Assembly: GCF_000702665.1 (NCBI RefSeq) | Contig: NZ_JNJA01000009.1 | Coordinates: 1 to 64,000 of the forward strand | From: Solidesulfovibrio alcoholivorans DSM 5433 | GTDB lineage: Bacteria; Desulfobacterota; Desulfovibrionia; Desulfovibrionales; Desulfovibrionaceae | DNA: 64,000 nucleotides | Reading direction: 5' to 3' | Part shown: piece after piece, positions 7,515-17,739 of the stretch | How the letters are laid out: the number at the start of each line of letters is the position of its first letter | Numbering within the stretch: the stretch's first letter is position 1 | Position numbers and translations under genes: made by a program | The notes under the pieces: model-generated | The model's database searches: none | Told to the model about the DNA's origin: nothing | What the model saw: the letters and a program-made list of their open reading frames with translations, nothing else

Positions 7515-7670
7515 TTTTGGCGGCGCGAGTTGCCTGCCCTGTGTCCCCGGATTCGGGGTCCCACGCGGGTGAAGCGTGGTAGGCAGATCCCCCTTGCCGC
7601 CGCTCCGAAAAGAACAAAATCGACCGGTTTTGCCGGAGTGCTTACACGACAACCTCTCGACTTCATGTAG

Positions 7671-7856
7671 CAAGCGCTGACGAGCGCTGATGCGGCACCA
7701 CGGTTCAGGTGCCTCGTGTGCGGGGAGACCGTCAAACCGGACGCTGCAACCGAATCCGCCGAGGGGACCGTCTACACCCTGGCTTGCCGCAAATACGGAG
7801 CCAAGGACACGGGAACGGTCCGTCCCGCAGCGCCGCCGGCAGAATCCCCCGCCTGA
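7671..7856 (+). pseudogene. Open frame resembling a small metal-binding protein, no proper start
   Basis: This frame encodes 61 residues of normal-looking protein with CLVCGETV near the start and a later Cys (YTLACRKYG), loosely like a YHS/TRASH-type metal-binding domain, ending in an Ala/Pro tail. No ATG is present: an ATG immediately before it is followed at once by TAG, and the only alternative is GTG at 7716, inside the Cys motif. No ribosome binding site is visible. It may be a degraded gene beside the integration site. The rest of 7515-8056 shows no other supported feature. Confidence 0.3.
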
Positions 7857-8056
7857 TCGCCGGCTTCCCGCTCGCCTGCGGGTTACGCTGCCTACCCGGC
7901 CAGGAGCCGGGCCGGCGTCACCTCCCCTTGGAGAAACGACGTCAGCCCGGCCCGCGCAATCCCCCCGCTCCGATCGCCAGGAAACAAAAGCAGGCGCCAT
8001 GGGCGCTCTTGCATCTTCCTTGGTGACATATGCTCCGCCCGTTGCTACCGTGTATC

Positions 8057-8230
8057 ATGGAATGGATCTTTATCGGCCTTGCTGTGGGTCTTGTTGCCTT
8101 GGTGGCCATCTTCGCGATAGCGGCCAATAGCCATGATGGCGTGACCGTCCCCGGTTATTTCGACTTCGACAAATACAAATCCCAGGAACTTTCCAAGCGG
8201 GGACTCTTCGACAAGACGAAATGGCGTTGA
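8057..8230 (+). CDS. Small membrane protein
   Basis: A 57-residue protein with one hydrophobic helix at the very N-terminus (WIFIGLAVGLVALVAIFAIAA) and a polar C-terminal tail with several Lys and Asp. I chose the ATG immediately before the helix; an in-frame ATG 27 bases upstream is equally possible, and neither has a good ribosome binding site. Function unknown. It converges on the chemoreceptor gene with a hairpin in between. Confidence 0.5.
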   Translation: MEWIFIGLAVGLVALVAIFAIAANSHDGVTVPGYFDFDKYKSQELSKRGLFDKTKWR

Positions 8231-8336
8231 TTCCGGTTGCCGCGTTTCCCTTCCCGCCAGAGGATGCGGCTCCCTTTTCCTTGTTGGCGCGGCCACGTTC
8301 CCACGCCGCGCGCCTGCCGCGAATTGTCCAAAAAAG

Positions 8337-8356
8337 AAGGCGGCCGCAGCCGCCTT
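8337..8356 (-). terminator. Terminator of the chemoreceptor gene
   Basis: An eight-base stem (AAGGCGGC/GCCGCCTT) with a 4-base loop is followed on the minus strand by a T-rich run (TCTTTTTT). It lies 28 bases after the chemoreceptor stop. Confidence 0.8.
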
Positions 8357-8383
8357 CCTGTTCTGTGCGAATGCGCCGCGCGT

Positions 8384-10654
8384 TCAATCCGCCTTGAGCG
8401 TATCGACGAGGCGCGTCAGGGCTTGCGCCTGTTGGGCGAGTTCGTCCACGGAACCGGCGGCGCGGGCCATGGCGTCGGCCGTTTCCTCGGAAATCCGGTT
8501 GATGTCGTCCACGGCCCGGTTGATCTGTTCGCTGGCCGCCGACTGTTCCTCGGACGCCGTGGCGATGGAACGCACCTGATCCGCGGAACTCTCGACAATG
8601 GACACGATCTCCCCGAGCACGTCGCCCGAACGGTTGGCCAGCTCCGTGGCCTGGTCCACGGCCCGGGCCGCCCCTTCCACGCCCTCGATGCTGGAGCGCG
8701 CGCCCGCCTGGATGGCGCGGATGGCGTTGCCCACCTCGCTCGTGGCGGTCATGGTCTTTTCCGCGAGCTTCCTGACTTCGTCGGCGACCACGGCGAAACC
8801 GCGCCCGGCCTCACCGGCGCGCGCCGCCTCGATGGCGGCATTGAGTGCGAGCAGGTTCGTCTGGTCGGCGATGTCGGAAATGACGCCGATGATGTTGCCG
8901 ATGCCCTCGGCCTGCTTGCCGAGTTCGTCCATGTTGTCCCGCAACGTGGCGGCGCGCACCTGCACGCCGCTTATGGCCGCGACCACCTGGCGCACCACGT
9001 CCGCCCCGTCCTTGGCCTTGTCCCGGGCCGTGCCCGCGCCCTGGGCCGCCTCAGAGGCGTTCCTCGCGACCTCGAGCACCGTGGCGTTCATCTGCTCCAT
9101 GGCCGTGGCCGTTTCGCCGGCGTGCTGGCGCTGCAGGTCCGCGCCCTCCTTGGACTGGTCGATCTGGGAGGCGAGATCCGTGGACGCCTGGGCCACGGCC
9201 CGGGCCACGTCCTCGACGCTCGCCGCGGCATCGAGCTTGCCTTGGCGTTCGGCCTCGGCCGCATGGCGTCGCGCCTCCTCGGCCTCGGCCACGGCCTTGC
9301 GGGCGCGTTCCGCCTCGGCGGCGGCTTCCTGCGACTTGCCTTCGGCCTGCGCGATCATCCGCTTGAGGTTGTCGACCATGCGCGACAGCGCCCTGGCGAG
9401 CACACCCGTTTCGTCGGTCTGCCTGAGGGAAAGCGTATGGGAGAAATCGCCTTCGGCCACCTTTTCGGCATAATCCGCCGCCTGCTTGAGCGGCCGCACG
9501 AGGCCCGAGGCGAATGCCCACAACACGCCCAGGGCCAGCGCCGCGACGCCGAGCCCGACGCCGACCTGCCACATGGCGTTTTCCCGGTTGAGCTGCGTCA
9601 ACTGGCCGTCGAGCGCCTTGCGTTCGGCCAGCGCGATGTCGGGATGGACGCGGATGAGCACGGCCCAGGGGCGGTCCGTGCGGCCGAGCGTGACCGGGGC
9701 CAGGGCCCGGTAGACGCCTGTGGCCGGGCTGACGTCGAGCATCGCCCTGCCGGCTTCCACGTTCTGGCTGATGCTTTCCCAATCCTTGACGATCGTCTTC
9801 AACGGCTGGCCGATGGCTTCGGGATGTTCGCTGCTGGCGACCACAAGGCCGATGTGGCTGATGATGGTCACGTCTCCCCTACCTTCGTAGAGGCTCGTGT
9901 CCACCTTTTTGACCAGATCCTGTAGAAAATTGAGCCGCAGATCCGCGCCCGCCAGACCCAGGTACTTGCCGTTTTCCTTGATGGGCGCATTGAGTGTGGC
10001 CAGCCAGTCCCGCTTGCCCTGGATGATGTAGGGCAGCGGGTCGAGGGCGATTTCCTTGCCCGTTTCCCGCGAGCCGAGATACCAGGCCCCCTTGCCCACA
10101 CCATTGTCGTTGACTTCCCGGCTTTCGTAATCCGCCAGCGCCTGGCGGGCGATCTTGCCGTTGGCGTCGCGGTTCCAGTAGGGGATGAAGCGGCCGCTCG
10201 CGTCGTAACCGGCGTCGGTCTTGCCGGCGAACTCCTTGTCGCGGCCGTCCAGGGCGTCGGGCTCCCAGGCCGAGTACGCGCCCAGATAGGCCGGGTTGTT
10301 CTCGAGCACCCGGTGCAGGATGTCATTGAAGATGTCGCGCGACGGATTCGGGATGCCGTCCTTGGCGGCAAGCCGGGCCATGTGTTCGCGCACGACCTCG
10401 AACACCTTGGCCATGGTTCTGGCGGTGATGAGGTTGTCTTCCAGGGCGCTTTGAACGACCGAGGCCTGGTTGGCCGCAAGCGTCGCCAAGTTGCGTTTCG
10501 CCTCTTGTTCGAGCAGGTCGCCCACACGTTTCGAGACCAGTTCCTGGGCCTTGTTTGAAGAATAAAGATTATACCCGACGAGAACAGCGGCGGTCGCCAA
10601 CAAGCAACTCCCTGCAAGAAGAAGAATTTTCGTCTGGATCGATCTGAGTTGCAT
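8384..10654 (-). CDS. Methyl-accepting chemotaxis protein with Cache sensor
   Basis: A 756-residue transmembrane chemoreceptor that senses a small ligand outside the membrane and controls CheA. TM1 lies near residues 10-32, a large periplasmic dCache-type domain follows with WYLGSR and ADLRL-type motifs, and TM2 is near 365-390. A HAMP domain and a long Ala/Glu-rich coiled coil then lead to the signalling domain, whose hairpin tip carries the conserved [20 protein letters not shown]. No CheR-binding pentapeptide is visible at the C-terminus. The start at 10654 follows AGAGGGGAAA. No other chemotaxis genes are adjacent, so it is an orphan receptor. Confidence 0.93.
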   Translation of the reverse strand: MQLRSIQTKILLLAGSCLLATAAVLVGYNLYSSNKAQELVSKRVGDLLEQEAKRNLATLAANQASVVQSALEDNLITARTMAKVFEVVREHMARLAAKDGIPNPSRDIFNDILHRVLENNPAYLGAYSAWEPDALDGRDKEFAGKTDAGYDASGRFIPYWNRDANGKIARQALADYESREVNDNGVGKGAWYLGSRETGKEIALDPLPYIIQGKRDWLATLNAPIKENGKYLGLAGADLRLNFLQDLVKKVDTSLYEGRGDVTIISHIGLVVASSEHPEAIGQPLKTIVKDWESISQNVEAGRAMLDVSPATGVYRALAPVTLGRTDRPWAVLIRVHPDIALAERKALDGQLTQLNRENAMWQVGVGLGVAALALGVLWAFASGLVRPLKQAADYAEKVAEGDFSHTLSLRQTDETGVLARALSRMVDNLKRMIAQAEGKSQEAAAEAERARKAVAEAEEARRHAAEAERQGKLDAAASVEDVARAVAQASTDLASQIDQSKEGADLQRQHAGETATAMEQMNATVLEVARNASEAAQGAGTARDKAKDGADVVRQVVAAISGVQVRAATLRDNMDELGKQAEGIGNIIGVISDIADQTNLLALNAAIEAARAGEAGRGFAVVADEVRKLAEKTMTATSEVGNAIRAIQAGARSSIEGVEGAARAVDQATELANRSGDVLGEIVSIVESSADQVRSIATASEEQSAASEQINRAVDDINRISEETADAMARAAGSVDELAQQAQALTRLVDTLKAD

Positions 10655-10717
10655 AAACTTTCCCCTCTGCCGAACAAAAATATCACCGATTAACACGAAC
10701 GATACGCCGCCAAAGCC

Positions 10718-10747
10718 ATTATACAACAAAGCGAACAACTATCGCAA
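10718..10747 (-). promoter_or_regulatory. Promoter of the chemoreceptor gene
   Basis: On the minus strand TTGCGA (10742-10747) is followed after 18 bases by a perfect TATAAT (10718-10723). The predicted leader before the ATG is about 55 bases. Confidence 0.6.
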
Positions 10748-10950
10748 TATGCAGACAGAATACGACATCGTTCCCAGCAAAACCCAAAGCCGGCGACAAT
10801 GGATTCTCTACGAATACCACCGGGATCCCCACTTCGCAATCTCGAATTGCATGGTCGGATTTGCCCCTTCTCCCGGCATGAACGGTGCGCACGGCACACG
10901 GCGCGGCGCAGTGGCCAGCGCTCGTTCCCACAGCAGCAGCCCTCCAAAAT

Positions 10951-10977
10951 AAGCGCCGGGCCAAGGACCCGGCGCTT
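10951..10977 (-). terminator. Terminator downstream of the glycosyltransferase gene
   Basis: A perfect ten-base stem (AAGCGCCGGG/CCCGGCGCTT) with a 7-base loop is followed on the minus strand by ATTTT. I see nothing else supported in the 440 bases between the chemoreceptor and the glycosyltransferase apart from the chemoreceptor promoter. Confidence 0.75.
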
Positions 10978-11100
10978 CGTGTCTTGCCGCGAGACGGCTC
11001 GAAGAGTCCGCCTTGTGCGTTCTCTCCTCCTCAGGACAACAGTGGATTGCGACAACGCCCTGACACGCCGCGAACCTCCGGGGAGCCTGTGCGATCGCTC

Positions 11101-12648
11101 CTAGTTGTCCGCGCCGCCATTGTCCACGGCAATCAGGCAGGGTCCGATGCCCACGGTCTCCGGATGCCGCATTTTCCCGACCAGCGCCTGGGCAAACGGC
11201 CTCCAGGCGTTCTCCTTCGTGTTCGGACACAACACCACCGCCCCGAGCGGCAGTCCGCCGAGATGGGCGTCGATATCGCCGACCACGGCCCCTGTCCGGT
11301 CATACGCCCACTTGGGAAAGACAATTCCCTTCCGTTCACTGTAGTAGTTGATCTCACTGCTCCAATCGATGCCGAACACGACGACGGCGGAATGCTGCGG
11401 CGTCTTCTTCTTGATGAAATCACCGATGGCGACCGTCAGCCTGTTCGGATTTTCCAGCACCGTCTCAAAACTGTTCAAATGAAATGAGCCCACCATGACA
11501 AGAAGAAAAAAACCACACAGAAAATTGCTGTACCGCACATATCCCAGTTCATGGAGCCCGGACATGACAAGGCTTGCGAACAAAACGACAAAGATGGCGA
11601 CGGGCGTCTGATAGTAGTTGTGGACGACATGCAAATTATAAAAAATAGCAAGGGGGAGAACAAAAAAAAGGAGGGAAAGAAATGCCCTGGTGCGTGCCTC
11701 CGGCTTGAGCAGCGGATAGAAGAACAAAATAATGACGAACATGCCGCAATAGCCGAAAATGTCATCCATGGCCCGCGACATGAAACGGATGAAAACGTCG
11801 TAATCGGCCCGCTGCGCCAGAGTGCCGAAATTCCATTGCCGCAGCGCCAGGGCCGTCATCGACCGGCCGAAGACGTTCTCCGCCTTCACGGCGTCCGAAT
11901 ACGCCACCCAGGCGACAAGGACGGCGACGGTGACGGCCATGACGCCGGCCCAGGCCGCGGCGCGCCGCAAGGCGGTCCTCCGCTCGGCCCAGAGCTTCTC
12001 CCCGAGCAGCAACGCACCGGCCAGGTAGAACGGCGGCGCCGTGGTCACCTTCACCAGCAGGCCCAGGCAACCGAAAAGCCCGGCTCCGAAAAGGGCAAGC
12101 AGGGAGCCGCGTTCGCGGTAGGCAAGGGTGGCCCACAAAAACAGGGTGAACAGAAACAGGGAGAACGTCTCGATCATGAACGTCCTCCCCCAAAAGACGT
12201 AAATCGGAGAAGCCAGATACAGCGGCGCGAAAAAGAGGAACTGCTCGTTGTCGCCAGACAGGCATCGCAGGATGCGTTGCGCCGGGAACAGTACCGCGAG
12301 CATCGCAAACCAGGAAAGGCAGCGCCCGGCCACCGCCAGCGGCATGCCCACGGCGTGCAGCAATGCCGCCAGAATCTGGTACAGGGGGAATTCATACGGA
12401 ATGGACCAGGGCGAGCCCACGACCGGCGTCTGGTAATCGAGAACAGCCCAGTGCTCGGGAAGCCAGAACGCCGTCACGGCCGTCTGCGTCTGCCGGAAAG
12501 CGTGCATGTCCGTAAGGGGGCCATCGAGATAAAAAGTGAATATGAAAAAACTATGCAGGAATGCCGCGAAAAACAACAAATACAAAAAAAGATGTTCCGT
12601 CCGCCGGAGCGTGTCCAACTGCCGCCGCATGACATGCAAAGAATTCAC
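11101..12648 (-). CDS. GT-C fold (PMT/ArnT-like) membrane glycosyltransferase
   Basis: A 515-residue polytopic membrane protein with about ten or more hydrophobic helices. It fits the GT-C class that transfers sugars from polyprenyl phosphates outside the inner membrane. The first periplasmic loop carries DMHAFRQTQTA, a common family signature with the catalytic-type Asp. The C-terminal 130 residues form a soluble domain. The GTG start at 12648 is chosen because AAGGAG stands 8 bases upstream; the longer upstream frame is Arg-rich and not protein-like. The acceptor (lipid A, polysaccharide or protein) cannot be read from the sequence, and neighbours give no hint. Confidence 0.8.
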   Translation of the reverse strand: MNSLHVMRRQLDTLRRTEHLFLYLLFFAAFLHSFFIFTFYLDGPLTDMHAFRQTQTAVTAFWLPEHWAVLDYQTPVVGSPWSIPYEFPLYQILAALLHAVGMPLAVAGRCLSWFAMLAVLFPAQRILRCLSGDNEQFLFFAPLYLASPIYVFWGRTFMIETFSLFLFTLFLWATLAYRERGSLLALFGAGLFGCLGLLVKVTTAPPFYLAGALLLGEKLWAERRTALRRAAAWAGVMAVTVAVLVAWVAYSDAVKAENVFGRSMTALALRQWNFGTLAQRADYDVFIRFMSRAMDDIFGYCGMFVIILFFYPLLKPEARTRAFLSLLFFVLPLAIFYNLHVVHNYYQTPVAIFVVLFASLVMSGLHELGYVRYSNFLCGFFLLVMVGSFHLNSFETVLENPNRLTVAIGDFIKKKTPQHSAVVVFGIDWSSEINYYSERKGIVFPKWAYDRTGAVVGDIDAHLGGLPLGAVVLCPNTKENAWRPFAQALVGKMRHPETVGIGPCLIAVDNGGADN

Positions 12649-12913
12649 GGGGAACGCTCCTTCTCCCTTCGACAAACCCGCTGTGCGAACGCACCTCTTC
12701 CAGGCAAACCTGATGCAAAAGCGCCCCGACCCTGCTTCGAGGCGCTCCTTCGAAAAACGCTGCCGCCGGCCACAGCCATACGGATTGCGGCGCAGGTACA
12801 GGCGTCCTGCCAGATTTACCCGACGTCGGCAACGCGCCGCAACAGCAGCGCACCGCGACACAATGGCACAGGCGCGCGGCGTTGCGCCCCTTTCCCGGCG
12901 CGTCGCCTCACGT

Positions 12914-14092
12914 CTATCGCGTCGCGCTGTCCCCTTGCATGCCCTGCAGCAGCTGCGGACAGAACCACAATTCCTTTGCCGTGGCCGAGCGGCCGGCCGG
13001 CACGAAAACCGCGCCGTCCTGGTAGGTCAGCGGCCCGGCATAGAGGTCGATCCTGCCCGCGCCGAGGTCCGCGACGAAGCGGTCCAGGGCCTTTTTGTTC
13101 TCCCCGGCGAGGCCGGGGCCGGACTCGAAGCCCACGGCGCTTTTGTCCGGGTCGTTGAGGGCCGCGAACTCGGGCGACAGCCAGGTGAAGGACGGCTTCC
13201 AGGTTCCGGCGGCCACGTCCCGGGCCACGGCGAGAAACGGCGGCCCCCAGTTGAAGTACGGCACGCCGAGGCAGGCTTCCGGGGCCAGGCGGCAGGCCGG
13301 CCGGTACACGTAGGGCAGGGCGTGGACTTCGGCTCCGGCCTTGCGCCGCGCCGCGGCCACGACCAGCGCCTCCGGGGCGTCGAGGCCCGAGATCAGCACA
13401 TCGTAGCCCTGGTCGAAAAACGCCCCGGCCATCTGGCTGGGATCGGCCGTCACGCCGGGGATGTTGAACCAAAATCCGATCCAGCCGACCTTGAAAGCGA
13501 GGTCTTCGGGCTTTTTGCCACGCACGCGCTCCCAGGCGTAGCGCGCGCCGAGGTAGGCGGCGTTGGCCACGCGGCGGGTCTCGGCGTTCACGAGCGGCCC
13601 CAGGTAGCCGATCTTCCCGGTCCTGGTCGTCATGGCCGCGGCGAACCCGGCCATCATCTTGGCGTATTCGATCTTGGCGAACAGGTTGCCCAGGTTTTTC
13701 GGCGCATCCCCCTTGAGCACGTCGTCGCCGGAAACATGGACGAATACGACATCCGGATGCTGGGCCGCGGCCTCGAGGAGGCCGTCGCGCATGTCGTCGG
13801 AGCCGGCCAGGATCAGCCGCGCCCCCTTGGCGACCATGTCGTCCACGACCTGGGGAATAGTCATGCCCGGACGGTCGGCCGGGTTGACCTTGTCGAGGTA
13901 GAGCATCTTCGCCCCCGGAAGATGGGCCTCGACGTACTTGCCGCCCTCGTACTGGGCCTGGCTGTAGCCCTTGTCGTTATAGGGGCCGACGAGCAGCAGC
14001 CCGAAGGACAGCGGCGTGCCGGCGGCAAGGCCGACGGAGGCGAAACACAGGCACAAGGCAAGAACGGCCGGGACGAAATGGACGCGGCGCAT
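12914..14092 (-). CDS. BMP-family periplasmic binding protein
   Basis: A 392-residue secreted protein of the basic membrane protein/Med family (Bmp), which usually binds purine nucleosides for an ABC transporter. An N-terminal signal peptide (residues 1-23, ending in GLAAG) is followed by LLVGPYNDKGYSQAQYEGG, the typical first strand and loop, then GSDDM and GFAAAM-type segments. No lipobox Cys at the usual place is obvious. The start at 14092 follows AGGGGGT. No permease or ATPase gene lies nearby, so the protein is an orphan and may feed a distant transporter or a sensor. Confidence 0.82.
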   Translation of the reverse strand: MRRVHFVPAVLALCLCFASVGLAAGTPLSFGLLLVGPYNDKGYSQAQYEGGKYVEAHLPGAKMLYLDKVNPADRPGMTIPQVVDDMVAKGARLILAGSDDMRDGLLEAAAQHPDVVFVHVSGDDVLKGDAPKNLGNLFAKIEYAKMMAGFAAAMTTRTGKIGYLGPLVNAETRRVANAAYLGARYAWERVRGKKPEDLAFKVGWIGFWFNIPGVTADPSQMAGAFFDQGYDVLISGLDAPEALVVAAARRKAGAEVHALPYVYRPACRLAPEACLGVPYFNWGPPFLAVARDVAAGTWKPSFTWLSPEFAALNDPDKSAVGFESGPGLAGENKKALDRFVADLGAGRIDLYAGPLTYQDGAVFVPAGRSATAKELWFCPQLLQGMQGDSATR

Positions 14093-14174
14093 ACGATACC
14101 CCCTGGATTTCTGCGATTCCTGGCGGCCGACGGTACAAGAACCGGCGCGGTTGCGCCAGCGGCGGGGCGCGGCG

Positions 14175-15311
14175 TCAGGCCCGGATCGTCAGCCCGCGCG
14201 CGGCGAGCGCCGCCGCCGCGCCCCAGGCGGCCAGCAGAAAAAGGACCGCCCAGGCCAGGGAAGCGGCATACGGATCGGGCCAGCCGCCGAAGAGCGCGCG
14301 AAAGCAGACGGTTTGCAGGCTTGTCCGCACGCCCGCCCCGGCCGGCAGCGTGATGTGGCGCAGGACCGTGGCCGCAAGCGAGGCCGCGACGTACACGGCC
14401 AGGGCGTTTTTCCCGAGCGCCTGCAAGGGCGCGGCCCAGGCGGCGGGGTGTTCCGGGCCGTCGAGCAGACGATGGGCGACAGCCAGGAGCGTCACGCCGA
14501 CGCCCCCGGCAAAGCAGGCGAAAGAGCTCGTAAAAAGGGATTTGTTGAAGGGCAGGGCCGCGTCCCAGGCAAGCCCCAAGGCGATCATGGCCGCGCCGGC
14601 TGCCGCGACGCCAAACGCACCCGTCCCGCCCCGGCGCAGCCAGCGCCCGGCCAACACGCCGACAAGCCCCAGAGCCGCGGCGGGAAGCGTGGACAGCACG
14701 CCCTCGGGATCCCAGAGCGTCCCGGCCTTCCAGATGTGGCGGCCGAACACGAACTGGTCGAGCCAGCCTTCCAGGTTGGCTTCGCGGGCAAGGCTCGGCT
14801 GCCCCAGGCCCGGCACCGGGGCCCACGCGAGCAGCAGCCAGTAGCCGAGCAGCGCCCCGGCCACGATGGCGACAAGCGTCCTGTCCGCGCGCACGCGCAC
14901 GTGCAGCCAGGCCGCGACGGCGTAGACCACGGCGATGCGCTGGAGCACTCCGGGGATGCGCAGCGCGGCGACGCTCAGGCGCAGCCAGGCGTTTTCCCCA
15001 AGCCCCAACAGGAAGAGCACGCACACCCGTTTAAGCGCCCGGAGCCGGAATCCGGGCACGAGGCCGGCGGCCACGGCCTCCCTGTCCACGGCCAGGGCGA
15101 CGCTTGCGCCGACGAGAAAAAGAAACAATGGGAAAACGAGGTCCGCCGCCGTTGCGCCGTGCCAGGCGGCATGCCGCAACGGGGCATAGACATGGGTCTG
15201 GTCTCCGGGATTGTTGGCCAGGATCATGCCGGCTACGGCCAAACCGCGCAGACAGTCCACCGAAGCCAGGCGCTTGCCGGTTCGTAGCGCCGTGCGGGCT
15301 CCATCGTGCAT
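14175..15311 (-). CDS. HGSNAT/NagX-like membrane acyltransferase
   Basis: A 378-residue protein with about ten membrane helices. It belongs to the group related to heparan-alpha-glucosaminide N-acetyltransferase (DUF5009/DUF1624): the N-terminus carries RLASVDCLRGLAVAGMILANNPG, and the second helix FPLFLFLVGASVALA follows at the expected place. Relatives move acetyl groups from acetyl-CoA across the membrane to amino sugars. The start at 15311 has a GGGAGG site 6 bases away. It may form an operon with the BMP-family gene 82 bases downstream. The substrate is unknown. Confidence 0.75.
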   Translation of the reverse strand: MHDGARTALRTGKRLASVDCLRGLAVAGMILANNPGDQTHVYAPLRHAAWHGATAADLVFPLFLFLVGASVALAVDREAVAAGLVPGFRLRALKRVCVLFLLGLGENAWLRLSVAALRIPGVLQRIAVVYAVAAWLHVRVRADRTLVAIVAGALLGYWLLLAWAPVPGLGQPSLAREANLEGWLDQFVFGRHIWKAGTLWDPEGVLSTLPAAALGLVGVLAGRWLRRGGTGAFGVAAAGAAMIALGLAWDAALPFNKSLFTSSFACFAGGVGVTLLAVAHRLLDGPEHPAAWAAPLQALGKNALAVYVAASLAATVLRHITLPAGAGVRTSLQTVCFRALFGGWPDPYAASLAWAVLFLLAAWGAAAALAARGLTIRA

Positions 15312-15599
15312 CGGCATCCTCCCTGCGCTGGACAAATGAAACTCCCAGCGCCTTCCGGCGGCAAGTTACCCAAGCTTCACTTTCCCCGGGCGCACTCTCG
15401 CCTTCCCGCCGCCCCCGGTCGCATCCCGAAGCAGGCCCGAAAAGCGGCTACCGGCGGCAACCACTCGCCCCGCCATGCGACGCCCGTCGCGCCAGGGCTG
15501 CCTGCGGCGTTGCCAACCCGCTCCCTTTTCCCTATGGGGATAATAGGCATTTCGAGGCCCGGACGTCTTCCGCAATCCCCCAACCCGGAAAGGACCGCC

Positions 15600-16850
15600 A
15601 TGGCCCTGCGCGTTTCCGCCCTTTTTGCCGCCTGCCTGGCGCTTGCGCTGGCCTGCGCGACGCACGCGGCGTCCCAGGACTTCGAGTTGCCGCTTTTCAT
15701 CCCGGCCATCACGTCCATCCCCCTGTCCCTCGACTCCGACGGCGACGGCCTGCCGGACGTCTGGGAACTGCGCGGCTACGTCGAAAACGGCGTTTTCGTG
15801 AACCTGCCGGCCATGGGGGCCAATCCCAGGCGCAAGGATCTGTTCGTCTGGATGGACTACATGGTCGAAAACGAGGGGCAGCCCGGCGAAACGAGCTTTG
15901 CGCCGTCCCAGACGGTCATCGACAACATCAAGGCCGTCTTCGCCAACGCAGCGGCGACCAATCCCGACGGCACGGCCGGCATCGTCATCCACCCCGTCCT
16001 CAAAAACAAGGTCCCGTACAAGGCAAACCTCGGCGTCGCCGGCGACGACGCCTCGGTGTGGACCGACTTCGACGCGCTCAAAAACGCTTCCTTCGACAAG
16101 TCCTACGTCCGGTCCTACCGGTACATGATCTGGGCCAACGACTACCAGTCCAGCGGATCGAGCGGCCTGGCGCGCAACATCCCGGCCACGGACTTCATCG
16201 TCAGCCTCGGCACCTTCAACCCTTCGGGCGGCACGGACTGGGAAAAGCTCGGCACCTTCATCCACGAACTGGGACACTGCCTGGGACTGCGGCACGGCGG
16301 CCCCAACGACACCAATTACAAGCCAAACTATCTGAGCATCATGAACTACACGTTCCAGTTCAGCGGCTTGCACAAGGACGGGCATTTCGGCGAAGCTGGC
16401 TATCCGCTGCGCTACGATTACCAGCGCATGGCGACGCCGACCCTCGACGAGAACAACCTCAACGAGCCGGCGGGCCTGACCGGGGCCGCGGACATCTCCG
16501 CATACGGCACGCAATTCTACTATTATTCCAACGCACAATGTATAAAGGTCGCCATCTCCGGCGCCGCGTCGCCCATCGACTGGAACCGGGACAACCGGTA
16601 CACGACCGGCGTGCAATTCGTCATCCGCTGCGACGCGGGCGAAACCACGCCGCAGCCCGAAGCCCCGGAAGTCCTGGCGACGCAAAACGACTGGGCGCAC
16701 ATCAATTACAACGCCGGCGGCCTGCTCGGCCCCAGTATGACCAAGTCGCAGCGCCAAAGCCGCCTCGCCGCGCCCATTCCCGAATCCCTCAAACATGAAA
16801 TGACCTACGAAATGTACCAGAAGATACGCAACGCGCCTTCCGCGCCGTAG
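15600..16850 (+). CDS. Secreted metzincin-type metalloprotease
   Basis: A 416-residue exported protein with a signal peptide (residues 1-23). Just after it a calcium-binding thrombospondin type-3-like stretch appears (DSDGDGLPDVWE). The catalytic site is HELGHCLGLRHGG, matching HExxHxxGxxH, and a Met-turn follows (SIMNY), so all zinc ligands and the Glu are present. This suggests an active zinc endopeptidase in the periplasm or outside the cell. The start at 15600 has GGAAAGGA upstream; a longer upstream frame lacks protein character. It is divergent from the acyltransferase gene. Confidence 0.8.
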   Translation: MALRVSALFAACLALALACATHAASQDFELPLFIPAITSIPLSLDSDGDGLPDVWELRGYVENGVFVNLPAMGANPRRKDLFVWMDYMVENEGQPGETSFAPSQTVIDNIKAVFANAAATNPDGTAGIVIHPVLKNKVPYKANLGVAGDDASVWTDFDALKNASFDKSYVRSYRYMIWANDYQSSGSSGLARNIPATDFIVSLGTFNPSGGTDWEKLGTFIHELGHCLGLRHGGPNDTNYKPNYLSIMNYTFQFSGLHKDGHFGEAGYPLRYDYQRMATPTLDENNLNEPAGLTGAADISAYGTQFYYYSNAQCIKVAISGAASPIDWNRDNRYTTGVQFVIRCDAGETTPQPEAPEVLATQNDWAHINYNAGGLLGPSMTKSQRQSRLAAPIPESLKHEMTYEMYQKIRNAPSAP

Positions 16851-16947
16851 CGGCTCCTTCGGCACGCTGCATCTTTCGGGCATGACTTTCGCGCCGCTTC
16901 CTGATAGGCACGCCCGGTGTTGTACTTTCCACTGCAAGCGGGGCGTC

Positions 16948-17739
16948 ATGGACAGCTGGTTTGAGAACCATTTCCTGCATGCCGCCCGCATCATCCACGG
17001 ATTTCTGGCCGAACGCATGGCGCTCGAGGGCACGCGTATCCTTGATTTCGGCTGCGGCGACGGCATCACGGCCCTGGGGCTCACCCGGTTCGGCGTCGGC
17101 GCGGTTGTCGGCGTGGACATCAACGCCTCCTTCCGCCACCTGCCGGTCCTGGCCGCGGCCAACTGCGGCATGGACGCCCTGCCCGAAACCCTCTCCTTCG
17201 TGCGCGTCGCGCCGGACTGCGCGTTGCCCTTTGCCGACGGCAGCTTCGACGCGGTCTATTCCTGGTCGGTGTTCGAGCACCTGCACGACGTGGGAACCGC
17301 CCTGGCGGCCTTGCGCCGCGTGCTGCGGCCGGGCGGGCACTGCCTGATCCAGATCGACCCGCTCTATTACTCGCCGTTCGGCTCCCACCTGCAACGCCTC
17401 GTGCCCACGCCCTGGGGCCATCTGCTGGAGAGCGCGGCCGCGTTCGCGAGCCGGGCCAGGGAGGCCGCAGACGGGGCCAGGGAAGACGACAAGGGCGACC
17501 TGCTCTACGCGAAAAACGATTTCGCGGGGTTCAAAAAACATCTCGTCGAACAATTCCTGGACCTCAACCGCCTGACGGTGCGCCAGCTGCTCTACTTCGC
17601 CCAGGCCTCGGGCCTGACCGTGCTGTCGGCGCTGCCGGTGCGGGTTTCGGGCGAATTCGTCCCGCCGCCGCAACTGGCTTGCGCCTATCCGGCCGACGAC
17701 CTGCTGACGAGCACGATCTACCTGGTGTTGCGCAATTGA
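16948..17739 (+). CDS. Class I SAM-dependent methyltransferase
   Basis: A 263-residue methyltransferase of the Methyltransf_11 type. Motif I is ILDFGCGDG, followed by the acidic GVDIN, then the FADGSFDAVYSWSVFEH block and the LRPGGH post-motif. The C-terminal half has family-specific insertions and gives no clue to the substrate. The start at 16948 (MDSWFENHF) is supported by a GGGG stretch; 22 upstream in-frame residues look non-native. It stands about 100 bases after the metalloprotease on the same strand, but no functional link is evident. Confidence 0.8.
   Translation: MDSWFENHFLHAARIIHGFLAERMALEGTRILDFGCGDGITALGLTRFGVGAVVGVDINASFRHLPVLAAANCGMDALPETLSFVRVAPDCALPFADGSFDAVYSWSVFEHLHDVGTALAALRRVLRPGGHCLIQIDPLYYSPFGSHLQRLVPTPWGHLLESAAAFASRAREAADGAREDDKGDLLYAKNDFAGFKKHLVEQFLDLNRLTVRQLLYFAQASGLTVLSALPVRVSGEFVPPPQLACAYPADDLLTSTIYLVLRN

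Noticed and set aside
10808..11230. A 140-codon minus-strand frame beyond the glycosyltransferase end
   Set aside because: It runs through the terminator hairpin and overlaps the glycosyltransferase 3' end in another frame; composition is shadow-like.
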